Positions 44,439 to 53,863 are shown, counted from the first letter of the stretch. The stretch: DNA of 64,000 bases from CAYZJV01 sp049310885 (GCF_049310885.1 NZ_JBMDYO010000001.1:62001-126000), one strand, 5' to 3'. Program-made: numbers and translations. The notes: generated from the sequence alone by a model not told the origin.

Positions 44439-44492
44439 ACTGGCCTGAAACAATTCCAGGCCAGTTATTCGTACCTGATGGTGATCAGGTAT
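44439..44492 (-). other. Two tandem hairpins between tctC and tctB
   Basis: AACTGGCCTG/CAGGCCAGTT (44439-44448, 44458-44467; 10 bp) and TACCTGAT/ATCAGGTA (44473-44480, 44485-44492; 8 bp, 4-nt loop). No T-run follows. Placed directly after the binding-protein stop, they could protect that transcript so that more binding protein than permease is made. Confidence 0.65.
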
Positions 44493-44496
44493 AGGT

Positions 44497-45477
44497 TTAT
44501 TTGCCCTGGAGCACGTCACTGATGGCCATGAGCTCATCACGTTCGGTATACCAGTGTGCATTAGAATCTTCGACATTCATCCATGTGGGTGGCTGGAATG
44601 CCTTCTTCATTTCTGCTCTGTACTCTTCGTTGTTGTTGATGATTTCGCCAACTGCGTTAGAGAACTTCTCCACGATTGCCTTGTCGGTACCCTTGGGGAA
44701 GATCATGGTGTTGAGATAGTCATAACCGGCACTGACACCAGACTCACGAAGGGTCTTCACGTTGGGGATCAATTCGGAACGGCTGTTACTAGCACTAGCG
44801 ACGATCTTCAATGTTCCATTGTCGACATAATCCTTGATCTGACTGTAGTTAAGAGGAACGATATCGGCATGTCCACCCAAAACCAACTGAAGTCTTTCAC
44901 CACTACCACCAGAAGAAACGATGTTCAAGTCTGCGCCGGCATTCGTCAAACCGATTGCAATCCACATGGTCGAAGCACCGGTATTAGCAGTCAACTTGAC
45001 TTTACCAGGGTTCTTCTTGGAATAAGCGATGAGCTCTTCGGTGTTGTTGAAAGGAGCGTCGGCGAGAGAGACCAATACTTCAGGAGAAGCCTTGGAGAAT
45101 ACCGAACCCATTTCGAAATCCTGGATACCATAGTCAGCCATTCCTGCAGCCTCGGCAATTGAAAGGGAGAGCTGGTGCACCAAGATGGTATAACCGTCAG
45201 CCTTTGCATCCTTGACCTGGGCAGCACCGATTGTTCCACCGCTTCCGGGAACGTTGGTTACAACAACAGGCTGGCCGAGAACCTTGGGAAGATATTTCGC
45301 AATGGCACGGGCGTTGAAGTCCGAGTTACCACCTGCAGCGTACGGTACGATCAAATTGATTGCCTGTGATGGATACTTTTCTACAGCATCCGCAGGAGCA
45401 CCCTCTTCCTGTCCCTGTGCACCTACGAATGAGAGAGCAAGGAAAAGGACCATAAGCAAAACGAGTAATTTCTTCAT
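44497..45477 (-). CDS. tctC: Tripartite tricarboxylate transporter substrate-binding protein TctC (Bug family)
   Basis: 326 residues with a signal peptide (LLVLLMVLFLALSFVGAQ) and the Bug-family opening YPSQAINLIVPYAAGGNSDFNARAIAKYL, with NVPGSGGTIGAA forming the carboxylate-binding loop. It binds the aldarate in the periplasm. Start at 45477 is supported by GGAGG; the earlier in-frame start at 45537 would place charged residues before the signal. It has its own promoter, with an inverted repeat in the leader. Confidence 0.93.
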   Translation of the reverse strand: MKKLLVLLMVLFLALSFVGAQGQEEGAPADAVEKYPSQAINLIVPYAAGGNSDFNARAIAKYLPKVLGQPVVVTNVPGSGGTIGAAQVKDAKADGYTILVHQLSLSIAEAAGMADYGIQDFEMGSVFSKASPEVLVSLADAPFNNTEELIAYSKKNPGKVKLTANTGASTMWIAIGLTNAGADLNIVSSGGSGERLQLVLGGHADIVPLNYSQIKDYVDNGTLKIVASASNSRSELIPNVKTLRESGVSAGYDYLNTMIFPKGTDKAIVEKFSNAVGEIINNNEEYRAEMKKAFQPPTWMNVEDSNAHWYTERDELMAISDVLQGK

Positions 45478-45496
45478 TTTCTTCCTCCGTGTAATG

Positions 45497-45519
45497 TACC
45501 TACCAATTTTGGTTAGGTA
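45497..45519. promoter_or_regulatory. Inverted repeat in the tctC leader
   Basis: TACCTA-CCAA (45497-45506) faces TTGG-T-TAGGTA (45509-45519), a nearly perfect dyad with a 2-nt centre, too tight for a good RNA hairpin. It lies just downstream of the predicted tctC transcription start and may be a repressor operator, for example for the IclR regulator. Confidence 0.4.
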
Positions 45520-45539
45520 TTTTCTTGATTTACTCACAA

Positions 45540-45568
45540 ATACTATAATGCTATTTTATAATTGTCAA
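45540..45568 (-). promoter_or_regulatory. Internal promoter of the tctCBA genes
   Basis: On the minus strand a consensus TTGACA (45568-45563), a 17-bp spacer and TAGTAT (45545-45540), in the 123-bp AT-rich gap between gudD and tctC. Predicted start near 45533. Confidence 0.65.
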
Positions 45569-45600
45569 ACATTATTTGATTTTTTATAACCCTATTATAT

Positions 45601-46929
45601 TTAACGAACCAAACATGGGCTCTTTGAATCAAACTTCCAGCCAGGAATGAGGTACTGCATACCTACCGCATCATCCCTACCTCCGAGACACTGCTCGTTG
45701 TAAAGAGCATTGGCTACCATGATACGTTCCATATCGACATCGACCCCTAGACCAGGTTTTTCGGGAATAGTCACAAAGCCATCCACAATCTTCAATGGTT
45801 CGACCGTAAGACGTTCAGTTCCCTCCTGCCAGATCCAATGGGTATCTATGGCATTCAGCTTCCCGGGAACAGCTGCTGCAGTATGGCTAAACATAGCTAG
45901 AGAGATGTCGAAATGGTTGTTTGAATGTGAACCCCAAGAGAGTCCAAACATGTCGCACATCTGGCCAACTCTGACAGAACCCTCCATTGTCCAGAAATGA
46001 GGATCTGCAAGAGGAATGTCAACTGACTGGAGCATAATTGAATGGGCCATCTGGCGCCAATCTGTGGCTATCATATTGGTCGCGGTCGGCAATCCGGTAG
46101 CCCTTCTGAATTCAGCCATCACCTCTCTACCACTGAAAGTCCCCTCAGCTCCGCAGGGATCCTCACAATAGGTGAGTACATCATGGAGGTCCTTACAGAG
46201 TTCAATTGCCTCGGCAAGTTTCCACCCACCGTTAGGGTCAATGGTAATCCGTGCATCAGGGAATGCTTTTTTCAAGGCTCTGACTGCCTCAATCTCCTCC
46301 TTTCCTGCAAGAACACCACCTTTAAGCTTGAAATCGTCAAATCCATAGAGGTCCTTGCTTGCCTTCGCCAGCGCTACAATCGCATCCGGCGAGAGAGCCT
46401 CTTCATGTCGGAGTCGGTACCAATCGACCGAAGAATCTTCCTCTCCGATATATGGCAAATCGGTCTTTTTCCGATCAGCTACATAGAAGAGATATCCAAG
46501 CATTTTAACTTTGTCACGTCTTTGGCCGTCTCCAAGCAATGCCGCGACAGGAACTCCCAGATGCTTTCCAAGAAGGTCGAGCAATGGAGCTTCAACAGCA
46601 GTCACTACATGGACCCCGGTGCGAAGATCGAATGTCTGGGCACCACGGACGTCATCATCTTTACCTGACATGGATTGCTGAACGGAAAGCAACGTATTCT
46701 TATACGCTCCAATCGAGGTACCGACAACCAAGTGCTTGATACCGAGTAATGCCTTGGTAATCTTCTCTCCTCCAGGTACTTCACCGATTCCGATATTGCC
46801 TGCACTGTCCTTGAGCACCACGACATTCCGCGTAAAGAATGGAGCGTGGGCACCACTGAGATTTAGTAGCATGGAATCGTGACCAGCGACTGGGAAAACT
46901 TCCATGGATTCAACGATAGGGGTTTTCAT
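45601..46929 (-). CDS. gudD: Glucarate dehydratase
   Basis: 442 residues, very close to E. coli GudD: VFPVAGHDSMLLNLSGAHAPFF, LQTFDLRT-like segment QTFDLRTGVHVVTAVEAPLLDLLG, LPYIGEEDSSVDWYRLRHEE. Catalytic Lys pair in DFKLKGG, metal ligands in DPNGGW and EDPCG, base His in SHSNNHFDIS. It dehydrates D-glucarate to 5-keto-4-deoxyglucarate. Start at 46929 has TTGGAGG 5 nt upstream. It is the promoter-proximal gene of the cluster, divergent from the IclR regulator. Confidence 0.95.
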   Translation of the reverse strand: MKTPIVESMEVFPVAGHDSMLLNLSGAHAPFFTRNVVVLKDSAGNIGIGEVPGGEKITKALLGIKHLVVGTSIGAYKNTLLSVQQSMSGKDDDVRGAQTFDLRTGVHVVTAVEAPLLDLLGKHLGVPVAALLGDGQRRDKVKMLGYLFYVADRKKTDLPYIGEEDSSVDWYRLRHEEALSPDAIVALAKASKDLYGFDDFKLKGGVLAGKEEIEAVRALKKAFPDARITIDPNGGWKLAEAIELCKDLHDVLTYCEDPCGAEGTFSGREVMAEFRRATGLPTATNMIATDWRQMAHSIMLQSVDIPLADPHFWTMEGSVRVGQMCDMFGLSWGSHSNNHFDISLAMFSHTAAAVPGKLNAIDTHWIWQEGTERLTVEPLKIVDGFVTIPEKPGLGVDVDMERIMVANALYNEQCLGGRDDAVGMQYLIPGWKFDSKSPCLVR

Positions 46930-47000
46930 GTTTACCTCCAAACTGTTACTCTTTTCTGGCTCGCTAGGACCATTGCGAATCAATCCGGCTCACCCATGCA

Positions 47001-47029
47001 AGCGTATCGGCTGTTTTAATTTCTGTCAA
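47001..47029 (-). promoter_or_regulatory. Promoter of gudD and the aldarate cluster
   Basis: On the minus strand consensus TTGACA (47029-47024), a 17-bp spacer and a weak TACGCT (47006-47001). Predicted start near 46994, giving a ~65-nt leader. The weak -10 fits an activator- or derepression-dependent promoter. Confidence 0.5.
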
Positions 47030-47253
47030 CTTTAATTTGATTTTTCATCTATTATTTATAATTTTATATAAAGCTTATTAATTTATATATTTCATCGAGT
47101 TTTAGAGCTGAATTAGTAAATTACTTACGATTTATGCATAAATATTACCAGAAAAGATAATTAACCATTCATCTTGACAATAAAAACCATATCAGGCACG
47201 CTATAAAAATCAAACCAACTTATATATTTTTATAAAGTTATTATTTTTCCACT

Positions 47254-47281
47254 TTGAATTTTCAATATGATGAGGTATAAT
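47254..47281 (+). promoter_or_regulatory. Promoter of the IclR regulator, probably leaderless
   Basis: TTGAAT (47254-47259), 16-bp spacer, perfect TATAAT (47276-47281). The ATG at 47290 is 8 nt further and there is no correctly spaced ribosome site, so the mRNA should begin at or within 2 nt of the start codon. Confidence 0.65.
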
Positions 47282-47289
47282 TTATAATT

Positions 47290-48090
47290 ATGGCAGATAC
47301 TGAGACAAACAATTCGGACAAATACAATATCAAATCGGTTATGAGATGTTTTCAGATCCTAGATCTGGCGGCTTCCCGTGAGCACCCTCTCTCCATTCAA
47401 GACGTATGCGACTCTTTGGACATCAATACCAACATGGCCTTCAGGCTTCTTGCAAGTCTTGTTGCCTCAGGATATATGGTCAAAGATGATCATTCCGGTC
47501 AATATGCTACATCCCTTAAAAGTCTACAACTGTCACGGAATGCACTTGTATCACTGGAAATCAGAAAACTTACCATGCCATATCTCGAATTGCTCTGGAA
47601 CCAGTATCCGAAGGCGAATATCAATATGGGCGTATTCAATTTGGATGAGATCTTAGTCGTCGACCGGATAGACAGTCTCAATCTTCCTAGGACGTACTTC
47701 ACTCCGGGTAAAGCCCTTCCCTTTCACTGTACAGGGTTGGGAAAAATGCTCACATGTGAAATGGACGACTCTCAATTGGATGACCTTATTGCAAAAAAAG
47801 GTCTCAAAAGTTTCACCAGTAAAACCATTGTTGATCCTTCCGAGTTAAAATTGGAATTGGAAAAGGTACGCTTGGACCAGGTAGCCCGAGATAGGAATGA
47901 GTATATCCTTAAAGACAACTGTAATGCAGCCCCGATTCGTGACAGAACTGGAAAGATTATTGCTGCGATCAGCCTCTCCGCCTTTGAGAATTATATGTCG
48001 GTACAGGAGATCGAAGATACCATACCTGCTGTCCAAGAAACAGCCCGTAAGATCTCATATATGGCTGGTTATCATGACGGGCTTATCTAG
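47290..48090 (+). CDS. IclR-family transcriptional regulator of the aldarate cluster
   Basis: 266 residues. The N-terminal winged helix (IKSVMRCFQILDLAASREHPLSIQDVCDSL, then DINTNMAFRLLASLVASGYM) is followed by an IclR effector domain (FHCTGLGKMLTCEM, APIRDRTGKIIAAISLS). It is divergent from gudD, so an aldarate or a pathway intermediate is the likely effector. It is a single gene and has no Shine-Dalgarno sequence; see the promoter entry. Confidence 0.92.
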   Translation: MADTETNNSDKYNIKSVMRCFQILDLAASREHPLSIQDVCDSLDINTNMAFRLLASLVASGYMVKDDHSGQYATSLKSLQLSRNALVSLEIRKLTMPYLELLWNQYPKANINMGVFNLDEILVVDRIDSLNLPRTYFTPGKALPFHCTGLGKMLTCEMDDSQLDDLIAKKGLKSFTSKTIVDPSELKLELEKVRLDQVARDRNEYILKDNCNAAPIRDRTGKIIAAISLSAFENYMSVQEIEDTIPAVQETARKISYMAGYHDGLI

Positions 48091-48408
48091 CAGGTAACGT
48101 TAGGATCCATTACCGAACGAGCACAGAAAACGAAAGTTTGCTTGCAGACCATTCAGAACATTGCCAATCCCTCCCTCAAGAAAACCAAATCAGTTTAGGT
48201 AGTATGTGATATTTGCAACAAACGCTTGACTGTTCACAGGATCTTTCCGAATTTATATACATACATATATATCAGTGCGGTTATCGGAGAAGGGATTCTT
48301 CGATGATTTTGGTTGAGTTCCCAATTTGTAGCGGGTATAGTTTAAGCGTATTTCTTGCTGCAGATGCTTTTTGACAAGAGGAATTCCCAAGCACTACGGA
48401 GGACATCC
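48091..48408. other. Intergenic region upstream of the pyruvate dehydrogenase operon (318 bp)
   Basis: Non-coding on both strands as far as can be seen. It holds the aceE promoter at 48313-48341. Around 48255-48275 there is an alternating TA/CA tract. No strong terminator follows the IclR stop, and no riboswitch-like structure was recognised. Confidence 0.5.
48313..48341 (+). promoter_or_regulatory. Promoter of the aceE-aceF-lpd operon
   Basis: TTGAGT (48313-48318), 17-bp spacer, TATAGT (48336-48341). Predicted start near 48348, about 60 nt before the aceE ATG, which has a normal GGAGG. Confidence 0.65.
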
Positions 48409-51084
48409 ATGAGTAAACAGGTTTTTCATGATCCAGATCCCGCAGAAACGACAGATTGGCTACAGTCATTGGAAGGTGTCATCAAACATGAAGGCGCCGA
48501 TAAAGCGGACCACTTGCTCAATGAGCTTACCCACTCCGCGAGGAACCAAGGGGTCAACACTTCGCCAGGCGTAATCAGCCCGTATGTAAACACGGTAATA
48601 CAAGATAAGGAAGCGAGTATCCCGAAAGACGATTCGTTGGTTGCGAGGAATGTATCTGCTTATGTCCGTTGGAACGCTATGGCCATGGTTGCAAAAGCAA
48701 ACAAAGATGGAAAGGGGTTGGGCGGGCATATCGCCAGTTTCTCATCCTCTTCCGCAATCTATGAAGTTGGGTTCAACTGGTTCTTCAAAGGTCCCGATTC
48801 CGAATACGGTCCTGATCTAATATTCTTTCAGGGACACTCCGCTCCAGGGATGTATGCACGGGCTTTCGTAGAGGGAAGACTAACGGAAGAACAACTGACC
48901 AACTTTCGCAGGGAAGTTGGAGGAAAAGGACTATCATCCTACCCCCACCCTTGGCTTATGCCCGATTTCTGGCAGTTCCCAACAGTTTCTATGGGATTAG
49001 GTCCCATGATGGCAATCTACCAAGCCCGGTTCATGAAATATCTTGAAGCTCACGGACTCAAGGAAGTCGGTGATAGGAAAGTCTATATCTTTATGGGTGA
49101 TGGGGAATCGGATGAACCCGAATCACTTGGAGCACTTTCGCTCGCCTCACGAGAGAAACTCGACAACCTCGTCTGTGTTGTCAATTGTAATCTGCAAAGA
49201 CTCGATGGTCCTGTGCGTGGAAATGGGAAGATCATCCAGGAGCTGGAGGGCAAATTCCGCGGTGCTGGCTGGAACGTCATTAAGGTGATATGGGGTTCTG
49301 AGTGGGACTCTATCCTTGAACGAGATACCAAGGGGGTATTGCTGAAGAAGTTCGCCTCCATGGTTGATGGTGAATTTCAGACCATCCAATCCCGTGGCCC
49401 TGCTTACCTTCGGGAGAAGATTTTTGGAGACGATCCCTATCTGCAGGAATTAGTAGCCGACAAGAGCGACAATGAATTATGGCAGTTGACTCGTGGTGGC
49501 CATGATCCACGGAAAATTTATGAAGCATTTCATGCAGCTACACATCATAAGGGAGAACCTACAGTTATCCTGTTCAAGACGGTCAAAGGATATGGAATGG
49601 GTAAATCGGGTGAAGCATCAATGGGAACCCATAACCAGAAATCGATGGATCGAGAAGCACTTGTAGCATTTAGAGACCATTACCATGTGCCCGTTTCCGA
49701 TGAAAAGCTTGAAGAAATGCCTTTTATTAAACCACAACCCGATAGTCCTGAGGCTGAATTCATAGCCCGCCGGAGACGTATCATGGGTGGCCCGGTACCC
49801 TATCGTAATCCAAAGGCAGAAAAACTTGAAATACCATCATTGAAAGACTTTTCTGATCTTACAGCCTCCTCAGGGGAACGAGAAATTTCCACCACCATGG
49901 CGTTTGTCCGCATGCTTACAAAACTGGTGAAGAATAAAGAGATCGGGAAAAGAATTGTTCCAATCGTACCCGATGAGGCTAGGACATTTGGCATGGAAGG
50001 CCTTTTCAGACAACTTGGCATCTATGCTCCCACGGGACAGCTCTATGAGCCACAGGATTCCGAGAGCCTCATGTGGTATAAGGAAGACGCAAAAGGCCAG
50101 ATCCTTGAAGAAGGTATTACAGAAGCCGGTGCCATTTCATCTTGGATTGCTGCAGGCACATCGTATGCGAACAATAATGTAACAATGATTCCTTTCTATG
50201 CATTCTACTCGATGTTTGGTTTCCAACGGGTCGATGACTTCATATGGGCAGCCGGCGACAGCAGGGCGAAAGGGTTCCTCATGGGAGCCACCGCTGGGCG
50301 AACGACCCTGAATGGAGAAGGTTTGCAACACGAAGATGGACATGGACTACTCATGGCAGCAACTCACCCTACCTGTATGGCCTATGATCCGACATTTTCC
50401 TATGAACTGGCGGTTATTATCCAGGATGGATTGAAGAGGATGTATGCGGATGATGAGGATATCTTCTATTACGTTACTTTGATGAATGAAAACTATTCTC
50501 ATCCTGAGATGCCAAAAGGTAGTGAAGAGGGAATCCTGAAAGGCGCCTATCTTTTCAAAAAAGCGAAGACAACAAAGAAGTCCACTCCAACGGTACAGTT
50601 GATGGGTAGTGGAACCATTTTCCGTGAAGTCCTTGCCGCAGCCGATATACTAAAAGAAGAATTCGGTGTCGAATCGGATATCTGGAGCATTCCTGGTGTA
50701 AACCAGCTTCATCGTGATGGAGTGGAGACCGAACGGTATAACCTGACCCATCCAGAGAAGAAACAACGAATTCCCTATCTTACCCAAATCATGGATGGAC
50801 ATGAAGGGCCTGTGGTGATCAGCACCGACTATATCAGGGCATATCCTGAACAAGTTAGACGGCTCATCCCTCAGGAGAAGGTAACTATCCTTGGTACCGA
50901 TGGCTTTGGAAGAAGTGATACCAGGGAAGCCCTGAGACGATTCTTCGAAGTTGATCGATACTATATCGTTCTTTCTGCACTGAAGAATCTGGCGGATCTT
51001 GGCTCGATTCCTGCGAAAACAGTCCAGGAAGCGATCAAGAAGTTTGATATCGATGTTGATAAACCCAACCCATTGTTGAGCTGA
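48409..51084 (+). CDS. aceE: Pyruvate dehydrogenase E1 component, homodimeric type
   Basis: 891 residues, the length of the single-chain AceE. It shows HIASFSSSSAIYEVGFNWFF, the thiamine diphosphate motif FMGDGESDEPES, and YAFYSMFGFQRVDDFIWAAGD in the pyrimidine-binding domain. It decarboxylates pyruvate and acetylates the E2 lipoyl group. Start at 48409 is set by GGAGG 6 nt upstream; an in-frame ATG at 48355 has no ribosome site. It heads a three-gene operon with E2 and E3, forming a complete complex. The homodimeric type is the proteobacterial form, not the E1-alpha/beta form. Confidence 0.96.
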   Translation: MSKQVFHDPDPAETTDWLQSLEGVIKHEGADKADHLLNELTHSARNQGVNTSPGVISPYVNTVIQDKEASIPKDDSLVARNVSAYVRWNAMAMVAKANKDGKGLGGHIASFSSSSAIYEVGFNWFFKGPDSEYGPDLIFFQGHSAPGMYARAFVEGRLTEEQLTNFRREVGGKGLSSYPHPWLMPDFWQFPTVSMGLGPMMAIYQARFMKYLEAHGLKEVGDRKVYIFMGDGESDEPESLGALSLASREKLDNLVCVVNCNLQRLDGPVRGNGKIIQELEGKFRGAGWNVIKVIWGSEWDSILERDTKGVLLKKFASMVDGEFQTIQSRGPAYLREKIFGDDPYLQELVADKSDNELWQLTRGGHDPRKIYEAFHAATHHKGEPTVILFKTVKGYGMGKSGEASMGTHNQKSMDREALVAFRDHYHVPVSDEKLEEMPFIKPQPDSPEAEFIARRRRIMGGPVPYRNPKAEKLEIPSLKDFSDLTASSGEREISTTMAFVRMLTKLVKNKEIGKRIVPIVPDEARTFGMEGLFRQLGIYAPTGQLYEPQDSESLMWYKEDAKGQILEEGITEAGAISSWIAAGTSYANNNVTMIPFYAFYSMFGFQRVDDFIWAAGDSRAKGFLMGATAGRTTLNGEGLQHEDGHGLLMAATHPTCMAYDPTFSYELAVIIQDGLKRMYADDEDIFYYVTLMNENYSHPEMPKGSEEGILKGAYLFKKAKTTKKSTPTVQLMGSGTIFREVLAAADILKEEFGVESDIWSIPGVNQLHRDGVETERYNLTHPEKKQRIPYLTQIMDGHEGPVVISTDYIRAYPEQVRRLIPQEKVTILGTDGFGRSDTREALRRFFEVDRYYIVLSALKNLADLGSIPAKTVQEAIKKFDIDVDKPNPLLS

Positions 51085-51097
51085 GGAGGCACTGATC

Positions 51098-52417
51098 ATG
51101 GCAGTCAAACAGATAACAGTACCTGACATCGGTGATTTTTCCGATGTCGCTATCATCGATGTATATATCTCCGAGGGAGATACGATAGCAATCGATGATC
51201 CAGTGATAGCACTTGAGAGTGCCAAGGCAGTGACCGATATCCCATCACCTTTCGCAGGAACGATCAAAAAGGTCCATGTGAAAGAGGGAGATCTGGTTTC
51301 AAAGGATTCCTTGCTTGCCGATATCGAAGTCGAAGAAGAGGAAGGACAGTCTACTGAAGAAAAGGAACCTGAGAAAAAGGAGGAACCGAAAGAGGAACCT
51401 CCTAAGGAAGAACCCGAGAAGCAAGAAGAGCCTTCAGAGAAATCGGAAACAAAGCAGGAGAGCACACCTAAAAAGAGTGATAAGGATTTAGTAAATTCAC
51501 AAAAACCTGGAGCAATCTACCACGCGACCCCATCTGTCCGACAATATGCTCGTGAATTGGGGGTGGACTTAGCTTCTGTCGAAGGTTCTGGCCCACATGG
51601 AAGAATTCAGAAAGAAGATGTGCAACAACTGGTGAAACGGGTGATTAAAAGTGGCGGTGGAGTTGTCGGAACTCCAAGTCAGATGGAATTGGAGGATTTT
51701 TCCGTATACGGAGAAGTCTCACGCAAGCCATTGACCAGAATACAGAAAATCAGCGGTCCTCACTTGCAGAAAAGTTGGCAGACCATTCCATTGGTTACCC
51801 AATTCGATGAAGCGGATGTGACAGAACTCGAAGCATTCAGACACACACTCAAGAACGAGATGTCCAGATTGCCAAAAGAGGAGCAGGTCAAGATCAGTAT
51901 CCTCCCCTTTGTGGTAAAAGCTGTCACTACAGCCTTGAAGGTATTCCCCGAATTCAATGCCTCGTATGATGGAGCAAATGGGGAGTTGATTCTGAAACAC
52001 TACTATCATATTGGAATTGCCGTTGACACTCCTGATGGCCTTATGGTCCCAGTTCTCAGGGATGCGGACCGGATGGGGGTAAAGGAAATAGCGGCGAATT
52101 TGGCAGATCTTGGAGAACGTGCCAGAGTGGGAAAATTGAAAAGCAAGGATATCTCTGGAGCCAGTTTCAGTATCTCAAGTCTGGGAGGCATTGGAGGAAC
52201 AGCATTCACTCCTATCGTGAATCCGCCTGAAGCAGCCATTCTTGGACTCTCAAAGATTACAAGGAAACCGGTTTGGGATGGTGAAGGATTCACCCCACGT
52301 GATATGTTGCCGCTCTCCCTTTCGTATGACCATAGGGTGATTGATGGTGCCCTCGGAGCTCGGTTTGTAACGTATCTTTCTTCACTACTCGGTGATATTA
52401 GACGAATTCTGGTTTAG
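51098..52417 (+). CDS. aceF: Pyruvate dehydrogenase E2, dihydrolipoamide acetyltransferase
   Basis: 439 residues with one lipoyl domain (1-80; lipoyl-Lys in LESAKAVTDIPSP), a highly charged Glu/Lys/Pro linker (about 85-135), a peripheral subunit-binding domain (ATPSVRQYARELGVDLASV, about 145-180) and the catalytic domain with SYDHRVIDGALGARF at the C-terminus. E. coli AceF has three lipoyl domains; one is the shorter form. The linker is rich in Glu and Lys in place of the Ala/Pro usually found. GAGGAGG precedes the ATG, 13 nt after aceE. Confidence 0.95.
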   Translation: MAVKQITVPDIGDFSDVAIIDVYISEGDTIAIDDPVIALESAKAVTDIPSPFAGTIKKVHVKEGDLVSKDSLLADIEVEEEEGQSTEEKEPEKKEEPKEEPPKEEPEKQEEPSEKSETKQESTPKKSDKDLVNSQKPGAIYHATPSVRQYARELGVDLASVEGSGPHGRIQKEDVQQLVKRVIKSGGGVVGTPSQMELEDFSVYGEVSRKPLTRIQKISGPHLQKSWQTIPLVTQFDEADVTELEAFRHTLKNEMSRLPKEEQVKISILPFVVKAVTTALKVFPEFNASYDGANGELILKHYYHIGIAVDTPDGLMVPVLRDADRMGVKEIAANLADLGERARVGKLKSKDISGASFSISSLGGIGGTAFTPIVNPPEAAILGLSKITRKPVWDGEGFTPRDMLPLSLSYDHRVIDGALGARFVTYLSSLLGDIRRILV

Positions 52418-52429
52418 GAGGAGGACAAC

Positions 52430-53836
52430 ATGAAAGAGTTGGAACGTGATCTTGTAGTCCTCGGTGGAGGACCTGGAGGCTATAGTGCAGCCTTTCGGGC
52501 TGCTGATCTGGGAAGGGCTGTCACTCTTATAGAAAAAGAGGATATCCTTGGAGGAGTTTGTCTGAATGTTGGATGCATACCATCGAAAGCCCTTCTGCAC
52601 CTTACTGAAGTAATGGCTGATGCAGAGGAGCTCTCATCCGCAGGAGTAGTCTTCCAGAAAGCGGACGTCGATCTTAAAAAGGTGCGCTCACATAAGGAAT
52701 CTATCGTAGGTACACTTACCGGTGGACTCGATGGATTGTGCAAAGCGAGAAAAGTCGAAAGGATTACCGGAGAAGGAATGTTTGAATCTGATTCCGTCCT
52801 TGTAGTCAAAACAAAAGATGAAGAGCTGAAGATTAGTTTCAAGGACCTCATCATCGCAGTAGGATCGAGACCGGTGCAGATACCGGGCATTCCCTACGAA
52901 GATGAGAGGATTTGGGATTCCACAAAAGCCCTGGCTCTGGCTGAAATCCCCAAACGAATGCTGATCATCGGAGGGGGAATCATTGGATTGGAGATGGCTG
53001 CAATCTACCATGGTCTAGGTAGTGAAATAACCATAGTGGAAATGACCGACTCCATCATACCTCCTGCAGATAAGGACCTGAAACAACCTCTGCTCAAGAA
53101 GATCAAGAAACAGTATTCAGCTATCCACACATCTACAAAAGTTACCCAAGTAAAAGCCACGAAAAAACAGCTAACCGTAAGTCTGGAGGGTGAAAAGGCA
53201 CCTTCCGAGGTAGAAGCGGATGTGGTTCTCGTCGCTGTCGGTAGAAAAGTGAATTCCGATGCCATTGGAATCGATAAGACTTCCATCGAAATGGATAAAC
53301 GGGGTTGGATTGTAACCGATGAGAAACAAAGGACGAATGTTGCCCATGTGTTCGCTATCGGAGATGTGACTGGTGATCCCATGCTTGCCCATCGTGCTGC
53401 GCATCAAGGCAAAGTAGCGGCAGAAGTAGCAACCGACCTCCCCTCTGCATTCACACCCATGGGAATTCCATCGGTAGCCTATACCCAACCGGAAATCGCA
53501 TGGATCGGACTTACCGAACGAGAGGCTAAGGAACGCAATATTCCCTACAAGAAGGCTTCTTTCCCTTGGCAGGCAAGTGGTCGGGCACTTAGTGCCATGG
53601 CAACCAACGGTGTAAGCAAAGCCCTCTTCGATCCTGAAACAGGAAGACTGCTGGGAGCCGGTATCACTGGTAAGAATGCAGGCGAACTCATCGGAGAAGC
53701 TATCTTGGCACTAGAGATGGGAGCTGTGGCGGAGGATATCGCATTGACCATCCATCCCCACCCCACATTGAGTGAGACATTCGCTCTTGCCGCCGAACTC
53801 GCCGAGGGAACAGCAACCGATACATTGAATAAATAA
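52430..53836 (+). CDS. lpd: Dihydrolipoyl dehydrogenase (E3)
   Basis: 468 residues. FAD loop VLGGGPGGYSAAFRAADLG, redox-active disulfide in GGVCLNVGCIPSKALL, NAD loop IIGGGIIGLEMAAIYHGLG, and the C-terminal dimer-interface motif HPHPTLSE with the catalytic His-Glu. It reoxidises dihydrolipoamide for the pyruvate dehydrogenase complex. It is the last gene of the operon, 12 nt after aceF, with AGGAGGAGG ahead of the ATG. Confidence 0.96.
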   Translation: MKELERDLVVLGGGPGGYSAAFRAADLGRAVTLIEKEDILGGVCLNVGCIPSKALLHLTEVMADAEELSSAGVVFQKADVDLKKVRSHKESIVGTLTGGLDGLCKARKVERITGEGMFESDSVLVVKTKDEELKISFKDLIIAVGSRPVQIPGIPYEDERIWDSTKALALAEIPKRMLIIGGGIIGLEMAAIYHGLGSEITIVEMTDSIIPPADKDLKQPLLKKIKKQYSAIHTSTKVTQVKATKKQLTVSLEGEKAPSEVEADVVLVAVGRKVNSDAIGIDKTSIEMDKRGWIVTDEKQRTNVAHVFAIGDVTGDPMLAHRAAHQGKVAAEVATDLPSAFTPMGIPSVAYTQPEIAWIGLTEREAKERNIPYKKASFPWQASGRALSAMATNGVSKALFDPETGRLLGAGITGKNAGELIGEAILALEMGAVAEDIALTIHPHPTLSETFALAAELAEGTATDTLNK

Positions 53837-53863
53837 TCTCATCATCTACCTACTCATAAAATC

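Larger units (their letters stand above)
46930..47289. other. Intergenic control region between gudD and the IclR gene (360 bp)
   Basis: Very AT-rich and non-coding. It holds the divergent gudD promoter near 47001-47029 and the IclR promoter at 47254-47281. An additional consensus TTGACA on the plus strand (47174-47179) has no well-spaced -10. No long perfect palindrome was found, so the IclR operator cannot be placed by eye. Confidence 0.6.

Noticed and set aside
47174..47207. TTGACA at 47174 with TATAAA at 47202 as the IclR promoter
   Set aside because: The spacer is 22 bp, too long; the TTGAAT/TATAAT pair next to the ATG is much better.
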